A DNA stretch of 64,000 bases from Bacteroidia bacterium (GCA_030426955.1 JAUHXS010000008.1:62001-126000); one strand, 5' to 3'. Counted from the stretch's first letter, positions 26,429 to 32,613 are shown. The notes: generated by a model not told the origin, from the letters alone. A program made the numbers and translations.

Positions 26429-27937
26429 ATGAAGGGGAAATTAGGTGACAAAAAAAACGGAATTCTTACACGTTCAAGAACTTTTGAGATCTTGATAAAG
26501 ATAATTGGAGGAATGAACAGGGAAGATGTGAGAAGTTTTAAGCTTTTTATCTCTCGAGTAAATATTGCCAGCAATAGGCGAGATGTAGAACTTTTTGACT
26601 ACATAAGAAAGTTAGGGGCGGAATCGGACGAAGAGTATATTTTGCAAAAGTTGTACTCCGAGAATAATAAGAATGCGCTTTATAGGCTAGAAGGTCGGTT
26701 GTTAGAAAGTCTGTATAATTATATAGGAACGGTCTGCTCTTCTTATAGTGAAAGCGAAGTACATATGCACCTTTCAATTTCCAAATACTTTTCAATTCAG
26801 CATCAATACGAGGTGGCCTTTTTTTTCTTAAAAAAGGCTGAGAAAAAGGCACTGCAAGGATCTTTTTTTGAGGTGCTTGATATCATCTATTCTACAATGT
26901 TAAAACTATCTAATCATTTGATTGAATTGGACTCGGAAAAATATTTAGAATTGAGAAGGAGTAATCTTGAAAAAATAAATGATCTAAGAACTATTGAAGA
27001 TATTTTGAGTATTGTCAATATTAGGCTTAGGAAGAGCTATAATGTATCGGAAACTACAGATGATCTTATTAGTTGGCTAGAACAAAATATAAAGAGATAT
27101 CATTCTTCTGAGAAGTTAGACAATAACTTAAAGTTGAAATTCGCACTGATAGAAGGTGTATGTAAAATATTGATACATAAACATGATTATAAGGGCCTTG
27201 AAAAGTACTTGATAGATAATATGCCAAGTTTTGAAGATGATAATGATCCGACTGTATTGGAACAAAGAATAAAAGCATACATTACATTGATTAACGCATT
27301 GTTTAAAAATGGAAAATTTAAGAAATCCCTAAAGTATACAGAGCGTCTTAAGTACCTTTTAGAACAAAGTGGTAGGTTGTATTTTTATAAATACCTTTTG
27401 TATTATTACAACTCTCTTATTATTAATTACTCTGAGGTTGATCTCGCTGTTGCATTAGAGAAGTTGTCTGAACTGGAGAAGAACAAACAGCTGATACAGT
27501 CTCCTCAATACGATATATTTTATAATTCAAATTTGCTGAGCTTATCGTTTAAAACCAAAGACTATAAAGGCTCATTAGATGCAGTAATAGATATGTATAA
27601 TTCAAATATATACAATGGTCTAGAGGAAAGTTTTAAGCTGCGACTAAATATTAGTGAACTTATTGTTCGTTATGAGCTTAATGATTTTGAATTTTTGTCG
27701 AACAAGATTTTATATGTAAAAAGAAAGTTTCGTGCTGTATTGAAGCATGAATCTTTTGAGTATGATAATCAATTTTTGAACCTTTTAAGCGCCATTGTTA
27801 AATATAAACAGACAAAATACTGGGGTAAGACTTTAATTAAAATAAAGAATTTTTCAGCTCTAGAAGCATCTGATCATTTAAATGAGTACAGATTTATCAA
27901 ATACGGTTTGTGGTTAGATGATTTGATATCCAGATAG
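26429..27937 (+). CDS. Helical repeat-like protein of unknown function (502 aa)
   Basis: No recognised family. Like the 508-residue protein at 499-2025 it has a short basic start, then a conserved-looking opening (RTFEILIKIIGGMNREDVRSF), followed by helix after helix without signal or membrane segments. Repeated Tyr/Leu-rich helices (YLLYYYNSLIINYSEVDL, DIFYNSNLLSLSFKTKDY) suggest a TPR-like superhelix, possibly a scaffold. Expressed alone; neither neighbour suggests a role. Confidence 0.68.
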   Translation: MKGKLGDKKNGILTRSRTFEILIKIIGGMNREDVRSFKLFISRVNIASNRRDVELFDYIRKLGAESDEEYILQKLYSENNKNALYRLEGRLLESLYNYIGTVCSSYSESEVHMHLSISKYFSIQHQYEVAFFFLKKAEKKALQGSFFEVLDIIYSTMLKLSNHLIELDSEKYLELRRSNLEKINDLRTIEDILSIVNIRLRKSYNVSETTDDLISWLEQNIKRYHSSEKLDNNLKLKFALIEGVCKILIHKHDYKGLEKYLIDNMPSFEDDNDPTVLEQRIKAYITLINALFKNGKFKKSLKYTERLKYLLEQSGRLYFYKYLLYYYNSLIINYSEVDLAVALEKLSELEKNKQLIQSPQYDIFYNSNLLSLSFKTKDYKGSLDAVIDMYNSNIYNGLEESFKLRLNISELIVRYELNDFEFLSNKILYVKRKFRAVLKHESFEYDNQFLNLLSAIVKYKQTKYWGKTLIKIKNFSALEASDHLNEYRFIKYGLWLDDLISR

Positions 27938-28050
27938 TTGTGTGTTTTTTATTATTTTTTGATTCAAAATAGATGTTATTTAAGCCGTATAATATGTCGT
28001 TTAATTGTTAGCAGATTTGTTGTTGTCACTTCTTTTATTTGAAGAAAAAA

Positions 28051-28818
28051 ATGGTACAAACAGCGGAGAGAGTATCCCCATCTTTGAAATCTGATAATGT
28101 AATATTCCAACGATCTAAGTTTGCTTATGAAGTAGCAAAGAAATATGTTTCTGGGCAAGTGCTAGAGATAGGCTGTGGAGAAGGCTATGGTATTAAAATC
28201 CTATCCCCTAATTGTCAAACATATTATGCATTAGATAAACATAAGAGCCCTGTGATAGAACACTTAGGTTATCCCCATTTGGTTTTTATCAAAGAGAAAG
28301 TGCCACCTATAAAAAGCTTTAATAGTAATAGCTTGGATACGATTGTTTGTTTTCAGTTAATTGAGCATATAGAGGATGATACGTTTTTTATTGAAGAGCT
28401 TTATAGGGTGCTAAAACCTGGAGGTAAATTGATAATGACCACGCCAAATATAAAAATGTCATTAACAAGAAACCCTTGGCATTGCAGAGAATATACAAAA
28501 GAGGGATTGACGTATCTTGTCACTCAGAAGTTCAAAAAAATAGATTTATTGGGTGTGTTTGGTAGTGAGAATGCAAAAATGTATTATGAGAACAACAAAA
28601 AATCCGTACAAAGCATTACAAAGTTTGATATTCTTAATCTTCAATACAGATTGCCAAGGCAATTGCTTCAAATTCCTTATGATATACTCAATAGGATAAA
28701 TAGGAATAAATTGTCGAAGGATAATGCAGAGTTGGTAAATGAGATATCTATAGAGGATTACTATCTTGATACTGCAACTGATGAGTGTTATGATCTTTTT
28801 TGTATTGCAGAAAAGTAG
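28051..28818 (+). CDS. Class I SAM-dependent methyltransferase
   Basis: A 255-residue Methyltransf_11-type protein. Motif I is VLEIGCGEGYGIKIL, motif II region YYALDKHKSP, then FNSNSLDTIVCFQLIEHIEDD and VLKPGGKLIMTTPN, which is the canonical series for small-molecule or glycan methyltransferases. The C-terminal third is variable and helical. Start is given at the ATG at 28051; a TTG four codons earlier is possible. Substrate unknown. Confidence 0.85.
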   Translation: MVQTAERVSPSLKSDNVIFQRSKFAYEVAKKYVSGQVLEIGCGEGYGIKILSPNCQTYYALDKHKSPVIEHLGYPHLVFIKEKVPPIKSFNSNSLDTIVCFQLIEHIEDDTFFIEELYRVLKPGGKLIMTTPNIKMSLTRNPWHCREYTKEGLTYLVTQKFKKIDLLGVFGSENAKMYYENNKKSVQSITKFDILNLQYRLPRQLLQIPYDILNRINRNKLSKDNAELVNEISIEDYYLDTATDECYDLFCIAEK

Positions 28819-28826
28819 ATTGTAAA

Positions 28827-28892
28827 AAGTGGGAACGGGCGGATTCCTGCCCGACTGTCTAGCGTCAGCGGTCAGGCGGGGAACCGCTGACA
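28827..28892 (-). pseudogene. Broken 3' copy of tRNA-Phe carrying an inserted palindrome
   Basis: Minus strand: TGTCAGCGGTTC (28892-28881) and AATCCGCCCGTTCCCACTTT (28845-28826) copy the T arm and 3' acceptor of the tRNA-Phe at 29124-29196 with single differences. They are split by 35 foreign nt at 28846-28880 whose ends pair as a 10-bp imperfect stem (CCTGCCCGAC / GTCAGGCGGG). The fragment lies on the far side of the GIY-YIG remnant from the complete tRNA. Confidence 0.85.
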
Positions 28893-29112
28893 ATCTTATT
28901 TATTTTTCTTCTACCTACAGCAGACTTGTAGTACTTTTCTAACTTTCTAACTTCTTGTCTGGAAGTTGTTTCTTCCTGATAGATGACTTTCCAAGGAATA
29001 AAAGCTTTGGTAAATTTGCTTTTTCCAGAGTTATGTTCTTTAAGTCGACGATCTATATCCTCAGAAAATATCCCACATATCGTTTCTTTGCAGAAAGGCT
29101 CTCTAAAACATG
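28887..29112 (-). pseudogene. GIY-YIG endonuclease remnant next to tRNA-Phe
   Basis: Read on the minus strand, KKRYVGY then, after a 2-nt frameshift near 29068, SEDIDRRLKEHNSGKSKFTK, AFIPWKVIYQEETTSRQEVR and KLEKYYKSAVGRRKINK give a GIY-YIG domain close to that at 4190-4447. The first strand is mostly deleted (ATG TTT TAG start). Its last codons run into the tRNA-Phe fragment at 28881-28892. It is inactive. Confidence 0.85.
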
Positions 29113-29123
29113 GTTAAGGAAAG

Positions 29124-29196
29124 TGGGAACGGGCGGGATTGAACCGCCGACACCAGGATTTTCAGTCCTGTGCTCTACCAACTGAGCTACATTCCC
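29124..29196 (-). tRNA. tRNA-Phe (anticodon GAA)
   Basis: Complete 73-nt cloverleaf: acceptor GGGAATG / CGTTCCC, D arm GCTC...GAGC, anticodon loop CTGAAAA in stem AGGA.../...TCCT, T arm GGCGG-TTCAATC-CCGCC, discriminator A, no encoded CCA. A partial 3' copy lies about 230 nt downstream. Confidence 0.95.
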
Positions 29197-29212
29197 AACT
29201 TTTGGAGAGTGG

Positions 29213-29220
29213 CAAAGATA
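29213..29220 (-). promoter_or_regulatory. -7 element upstream of tRNA-Phe
   Basis: Minus strand TATCTTTG, exact TAnnTTTG match, 16 nt before the tRNA. No TTTG at the -33 distance. Confidence 0.45.
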
Positions 29221-29283
29221 AAATTTTTTAATTATTGGTAGGTAATATCTGTCTTGTTTTATCAGATTGCTATTCAAAAATTC

Positions 29284-29291
29284 TAAATTTG
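29284..29291 (+). promoter_or_regulatory. -7 element upstream of tRNA-Pro
   Basis: TAAATTTG, exact TAnnTTTG match, 9 nt before the tRNA-Pro gene. The -33 TTTG is not clear. Confidence 0.45.
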
Positions 29292-29300
29292 TAACTTGCT

Positions 29301-29378
29301 CGGGGTATAGCTCAGTCCGGTTAGAGTACACGTCTGGGGGGCGTGGGGTCGGCAGTTCGAATCTGCCTACCCCGACCA
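29301..29378 (+). tRNA. tRNA-Pro (anticodon GGG), CCA encoded
   Basis: Acceptor CGGGGTA / TACCCCG, D arm GCTC...GAGT, anticodon stem CACGT / GCGTG around CTGGGGG, T arm GGCAG-TTCGAAT-CTGCC, discriminator A at 29375 and encoded CCA at 29376-29378. A 17-nt copy of its 3' end recurs at 29523-29539. Confidence 0.95.
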
Positions 29379-29640
29379 AGAAAAGGGAACCTGCAACGAA
29401 GTTGCCACCTTTTGATGCGATGAAATGATCCAAGCGAAGCTTGTGAGAATGAAGGAGCATACAAAAGGTAAATCAATAAGAGGTTTCCTTTTCGGAATTT
29501 GCAGAGTAAAAGATCATGAAATAATCTGCCTACCCCGACTTATGAAAAGAAAATCAAATAGAAGGTTTTATGCATAGGTATTTAAGGGATCATAAAATGA
29601 ATCTACCTGCTTTGGCTTTTCCGATTAAAGGAATACAAAG
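29379..29640 (+). other. Decayed interval after tRNA-Pro, with a 3' tRNA-Pro fragment
   Basis: No intact gene. At 29523-29539, 17 nt (AATCTGCCTACCCCGAC) are identical to the 3' end of tRNA-Pro. Between the tRNA and this fragment, a plus-strand reading near 29450-29482 (MKEHTKGKSIRG) faintly recalls the central GIY-YIG helix, and AAAAGGGAACC (29380) has a near inverted copy at 29489-29499. A degenerate second copy of the fragment and its left flank (GATCATxAAATxAATCTxCC) is visible at 29588-29608. This looks like the most decayed of the tRNA/GIY-YIG units. Confidence 0.55.
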
Positions 29641-29794
29641 CATATGAAAAATAGAAATATATCAACAAGTAAAGGCATTCCTTGGGAGGTAGTTTATCAT
29701 GAGGAATATGAAGTGAGATTGACCTAATAGCAGAGAAATGGAGATAAAATCAAAGAAAAGCAGAAAATATATCGAAAACTTATTAAATAAGTGA
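29641..29794 (+). pseudogene. GIY-YIG endonuclease remnant upstream of the tRNA-Met copies
   Basis: The plus strand encodes NISTSKGIPWEVVYHEEYEV, then stops, then REMEIKSKKSRKYIENLLNK before a TGA at 29792. This is the C-terminal two thirds of the domain encoded intact at 29921-30166. The N-terminal strands are gone and internal stops and an indel break the frame. Its last 50 nt are almost identical to the intact gene. Confidence 0.85.
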
Positions 29795-29817
29795 TCCCTT
29801 TAGGGCCCATAGCTCAG
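29741..29817 (+). repeat. Tandem-duplication repeat, copy 1 (GIY-YIG end plus tRNA 5' end)
   Basis: These 77 nt match 30113-30189 with four substitutions and no gaps. The unit covers the last ~54 nt of the GIY-YIG frame, the 8-nt spacer GATCCCTTTAG region, and the first 15 nt of the tRNA with anticodon CAT. Confidence 0.9.
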
Positions 29818-29916
29818 CTCCGATACGACAAAATTTCTAATTTTAATCGTATCGAGAGTTCTCGGAGTTTTTTCAAAATTGAAAATTTTGGAAACTTCGG
29901 AATTGGTTAGAGCAGT
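29803..29916 (+). pseudogene. Broken 5' copy of tRNA-Met/Ile2 carrying an 85-nt insert
   Basis: GGGCCCATAGCTCAG (29803-29817) and TTGGTTAGAGCAGT (29903-29916) together make the first 29 nt of the tRNA at 30175-30248, unchanged. Between them are 85 foreign nt (29818-29902) rich in self-complementary arms: CGATACGA / TCGTATCG, CTCCGA / TCGGAG and CAAAATT / AATTTTG. The copy ends in the anticodon stem, 4 nt before the ATG of the GIY-YIG gene. Confidence 0.88.
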
Positions 29917-29920
29917 TTTC

Positions 29921-30166
29921 ATGAAATACTTTACTTATATCTTAAAAAGTACATATAGAGGGCAATTCTATATAGGAAGCACACAAAACCTGAAGGCTCG
30001 AATCATTAAACATAATTCTGGTCAAAATAAATCAACCAAGGAGGGTATTCCTTGGGTACTAGTTTACCATGAGGAATACGAAACGAGATCTGACGCCTAC
30101 AGAAGAGAAAAAGAGATTAAATCGAAGAAAAGCAGAAAATATATCGAAAACTTATTAAATTCGTGA
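29921..30166 (+). CDS. Small GIY-YIG endonuclease-domain protein
   Basis: An 81-residue single-domain protein. The ATG at 29921 gives MKYFTYILKSTYRGQFYIG, where TYIL and FYIG are the GIY and YIG strands; an in-frame extension to 29879 would read through tRNA sequence and is rejected. Arg in LKARIIKHNSG and Glu in RREKEIKSKKS fit the catalytic and metal-binding positions. It is complete and may be active. It lies between a broken and a complete copy of the same tRNA, starting 4 nt after the first and ending 8 nt before the second. Cutting specificity unknown. Confidence 0.85.
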   Translation: MKYFTYILKSTYRGQFYIGSTQNLKARIIKHNSGQNKSTKEGIPWVLVYHEEYETRSDAYRREKEIKSKKSRKYIENLLNS

Positions 30167-30189
30167 TCCCTTTAGGGCCCATAGCTCAG
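30113..30189 (+). repeat. Tandem-duplication repeat, copy 2
   Basis: Second copy of the 77-nt unit at 29741-29817 (four differences). The high identity points to a recent duplication of the whole GIY-YIG + tRNA unit. Confidence 0.9.
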
Positions 30190-30248
30190 TTGGTTAGAGC
30201 AGTGGACTCATAATCCATTGGTCGCAGGTTCAAGTCCTGCTGGGCCCA
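30175..30248 (+). tRNA. tRNA with anticodon CAT (Met elongator or Ile2)
   Basis: Complete cloverleaf: acceptor GGGCCCA / TGGGCCC, D arm GCTC...GAGC, anticodon stem GTGGA / TCCAT around CTCATAA, T arm GCAGG-TTCAAGT-CCTGC, discriminator A. The T-arm and variable-loop sequence is closer to the tRNA-Ile2 that carries lysidine than to initiator Met, but elongator Met cannot be excluded. Confidence 0.93.
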
Positions 30249-30555
30249 CTTTAGTATGTACTTCTGCACGTTTCAGTAACCCTCTATACCCCTTTTTCGC
30301 ACCTTTTTTAAAGCTCGTAATCACTGACACGCTTGAGTAAGTGTACAAAACCGTGACCGATTTCATGGCTGATTGACAAAGAGGCACCTAAGTGAAAACA
30401 TAATGGTTCAGATGGCCTAAATATGAAAACAAACTAGCAGTCGCAAAGTTAAATATCAGATTTAGTATGTCAATTTGTCGGCTTTTTGGATCTAAAAAAC
30501 AGTTTTTGTCTTAACAATTACCTTTGGCACGATTTATGTATATGTTAAACAAATT
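30249..30555. other. Non-coding stretch between the CAT-anticodon tRNA and the RNA candidate
   Basis: No coding frame with family resemblance. Mixed composition with several T-runs (for example CCCCTTTTTCG near 30290, possibly the tRNA terminator without a clear stem). A promoter for the downstream RNA would be expected near 30515-30545, where TTTGGCA and TATATGTT occur, but the spacing does not match the consensus. Confidence 0.4.
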
Positions 30556-30859
30556 AAAGTCGGGTCAAGACTGGTGGATACGTTTTATGTAAAGTACACA
30601 TTAGTGTCCCACGCGCAGATTTTGGCTGACGTGTGAAGAGAGATTCCAATTATACAAATCTGGAACCATATGTTTACAACCTGTATGGCTAGAAGTATAA
30701 TAGGAACTAACTTAAGTTCGGTTTCTGTTGATGCTGTTATAATTGATGGCATAAGCAAAGTTACAAACTTTATTCTATCAATGAGTGGCGTTGTGTATTG
30801 TAAAAACAAGAAGCAACTTCAAGATTGTACCCATCAATAGGTTAGCCACGACCGACTTT
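30556..30859 (+). ncRNA. Structured RNA candidate upstream of a reverse transcriptase
   Basis: About 304 nt whose ends pair: AAAGTCGG-G-TC (30556-30566) with GACCGACTTT (30850-30859), a 10-bp stem with one bulge, followed by a T-rich run. Nested inside are GTGGC / GCCAC (30785-30789 with 30845-30849), CACGCG / CGTGTG (30610-30615 with 30630-30635), AAAGT / ACTTT (30757-30771) and GAACT / AGTTC near 30710. No protein frame fits. Known defence reverse transcriptases (for example DRT2 and DRT9) have a structured template RNA in exactly this place. Pairings were found by eye; folding energy and conservation were not tested. Confidence 0.5.
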
Positions 30860-30872
30860 AATTTTTTTCATT

Positions 30873-31562
30873 ATGGAAAACGAATGGCTTAAATTCAAAA
30901 AATACCCCCATATTGGAAAGCCACTGACAAAGAAAAAAGACAGTGGATGGGTTAAGCGCTTTGTTGCAAATCCAGATAAAATTGCCAATCACAAGTTCGT
31001 TCCACTACTTCATAGAAGTATAAGTCAAAGAAAGTACAGACCTGCAAAAGATGCACCTAAAAATATAAGTGGGAAAAGACAACGCTCCGTGAGTGATAAG
31101 AAAAAGCGACATATTTATTATCCCTCACACTTGGATTCTGTTATTTATGCTTACTACAGTCATCTATTAATCGAAAAATATGAAGAATATCTAAATGAAA
31201 AACCGTATGGTTCTGTAGCTGTAGCATATAGAAAGATACCTATTGAAAATGGTCGCAGCGGAAATAAATCTAACGTCGAATTTGCTTTTGAGGCTTTAGA
31301 TTTTATAGAAAATAATAAGGATAGAAAGCTTTCAATAATCGTTGCTGACGTGACTTCCTTTTTTGATAACTTGGATCACTGGTTATTGCATCAGCAATGG
31401 AAAAGAGTTCTCAATGTAAATAACTTGCCAGATGACCATTATGCAGTGTTTAAAAACCTTATTGGCAAGCGATATGTCAATGAAAACGAATTGTTTAACA
31501 GGTTTCAAAATAAGCTTATAGTTGAACGCTATAAGCCACATTGTCAGTCTCCCATAAAATAG
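30873..31562 (+). pseudogene. Truncated reverse transcriptase (RNA-directed DNA polymerase)
   Basis: The 229-residue frame is the N-terminal half of a reverse transcriptase. After a basic head (YPHIGKPLTKKKDSGWVKRF) come RKYRPAKD, KKKRHIYYPSHLDSVIYAYY (fingers) and the palm motif A IIVADVTSFFDNLDH with the first catalytic Asp. It stops after RYKPHCQSPIK with no YxDD motif, thumb or C-terminal part. The last seven codons and the stop come from an insertion-sequence end that begins at 31542. The head is unlike group II intron or retron enzymes and more like the UG/abortive-infection group, but the class is not certain. Probably inactive. Confidence 0.82.
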
Positions 31563-31645
31563 GACAGTATAAAATTACACAAATTCATGTTTTTTTAAGT
31601 ATTGAATAGGTGCAATATTATTTAAGCTGTGATAGATAATAACAC
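31542..31645 (-). mobile_element. IS3-type insertion sequence remnant (one end only)
   Basis: The end begins TGTCAGTCTCCCATAAAATA and continues GGACAGT, in the style of IS3-family inverted repeats. On the minus strand the adjacent frame reads YHSLNNIAPIQYLKKHEFV then stop (31575), like the C-terminus of an IS3 OrfB transposase with its last integrase-core helix. Nothing of the element remains beyond about 31645, where the promoter region of the toxin-antitoxin pair starts. The insertion truncated the reverse transcriptase. Confidence 0.65.
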
Positions 31646-31660
31646 TATATGTAATTATTA

Positions 31661-31692
31661 TTTTAAAAGTGTAACTTTTTGAAGTATTTTTG
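31661..31692 (+). promoter_or_regulatory. Probable promoter of the HigBA-like pair
   Basis: TATTTTTG at 31685-31692 is an exact TAnnTTTG -7; a weak -33 (TTTT, 31661-31664) lies 20 nt upstream. It is 19 nt before the toxin start. Confidence 0.45.
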
Positions 31693-31711
31693 CGTTATAA
31701 AAAGAAAGTGA

Positions 31712-32005
31712 TTGAGAATAATACCATTTAAGGCGATTAAAGATTATGTAAAAGAAAATGCCAATACTAGAGTAGCACTAGGTGATTGGTATAGTAGGAC
31801 AAAGCGTGCAGACTGGCATAGCCTTATGGATATAAAAAGAGACTTTAATAGTGTTGATTATGTTGGAAATGATAGATATGTATTTAATATAAAAGGCAAT
31901 CATTATAGGCTAGTAGCCATAATAGTTTTTGCCTCACAAAAGGTTTACATACGATTTATAGGTAGCCATAAAGAATATGATAAAATAAAAGCTAATAAAA
32001 TTTAG
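31712..32005 (+). CDS. higB: HigB-family mRNA interferase toxin
   Basis: A 97-residue protein of the HigB (RelE-fold) toxin family. Diagnostic stretches are FKAIKDYVKENANTRVALGDWYSRTKRADW, split here as AIKDYVKENAN and ALGDWYSRTKRADWHSLMDI, then YVFNIKGNHYRLVAIIVF and the end VYIRFIGSHKEYDKI. Family members cut ribosome-bound mRNA. The start is TTG at 31712, since no ATG fits before the conserved RIIPF strand. The antitoxin gene follows after 4 nt, in the toxin-first order typical of higBA. Confidence 0.9.
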   Translation: MRIIPFKAIKDYVKENANTRVALGDWYSRTKRADWHSLMDIKRDFNSVDYVGNDRYVFNIKGNHYRLVAIIVFASQKVYIRFIGSHKEYDKIKANKI

Positions 32006-32009
32006 AATA

Positions 32010-32372
32010 ATGAAAGCAATACAAAACGAAGCAGCTTATCAAAAGGCAATTGTACGTATTGAAGAGTTATTATTAATTGTTGATAATAATACACCTAAGA
32101 CTAATAAATATTTCATCGAGTTAGATGAATTGTCCGACATAGTAGCGAACTATGAGGAGGAGCATTATCCTGTTGACGTGCCTACACTTATTGAGGTTAT
32201 TAGGCTAAGAATGTTTGAAATGAATCTAAAACAAAAGGATTTAGCAGAATTGCTAGGTACATCAGCAACAAGGGTGAGCGAATACTTAAAAGGTAAACGG
32301 CAAATAACAATGGACGTAGCCAAAGCTTTGTATAAAAAGTTAAATATAGCACCAGAACTTATATTGAGTTAA
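32010..32372 (+). CDS. higA: HigA-family antitoxin with helix-turn-helix domain
   Basis: A 120-residue antitoxin partner. The N-terminal half (residues 1-65, DELSDIVANYEEEHYPVD) is the toxin-facing helical part, the C-terminal half is an XRE helix-turn-helix (MNLKQKDLAELLGTSATRVSEYLKG) followed by ALYKKLNIAPELIL. It should neutralise HigB and repress the operon promoter at 31661-31692. Both genes are intact, so the module is likely functional and would help retain this stretch of DNA. Confidence 0.92.
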   Translation: MKAIQNEAAYQKAIVRIEELLLIVDNNTPKTNKYFIELDELSDIVANYEEEHYPVDVPTLIEVIRLRMFEMNLKQKDLAELLGTSATRVSEYLKGKRQITMDVAKALYKKLNIAPELILS

Positions 32373-32397
32373 AAAAATGATGTTTAACGTTATTGCA

Positions 32398-32589
32398 TCC
32401 CTTCTCTCTCGAAAGCATTAGCGTAACTTGTTCCCCTCTCTGTTCCAAGCATATAGAATTCTGTTTCAAGCGTCCGCTTGGAACAATGATATAGAAATAT
32501 TTATCTTTAATACATGAGTAGGGTTTACAAGTTTAGAGTAAATGATCAGATTATTCAATCACAAGCGGACGCTTGCGAGAGAGGAGGGA
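32398..32589. repeat. MITE-like palindromic element of ~190 bp
   Basis: The ends are inverted copies: TCCCTTCTCTCTCGAAAG (32398-32415) against the reverse of 32572-32589, with two or three mismatches. Inside, CAAGCGTCCGCTTG (32467-32480) has its exact reverse complement at 32562-32575, and TGTTCCAAGC / GCTTGGAACA (32441-32450, 32476-32485) makes a further hairpin. No frame inside. It lies between the toxin-antitoxin pair and the orphan XRE gene. Confidence 0.7.
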
Positions 32590-32613
32590 CGAATATTTAA
32601 ATAGGAGGATTTT

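Noticed and set aside
29053-29460. Open frame on the minus strand across tRNA-Pro and tRNA-Phe
   Set aside because: It is the well-known spurious translation of tRNA genes; only the last part overlaps a real GIY-YIG remnant, in two frames.
30585-30809. 74-codon minus-strand frame upstream of the reverse transcriptase
   Set aside because: It lies wholly in the structured RNA candidate, has no recognisable domain and would be antisense to it.
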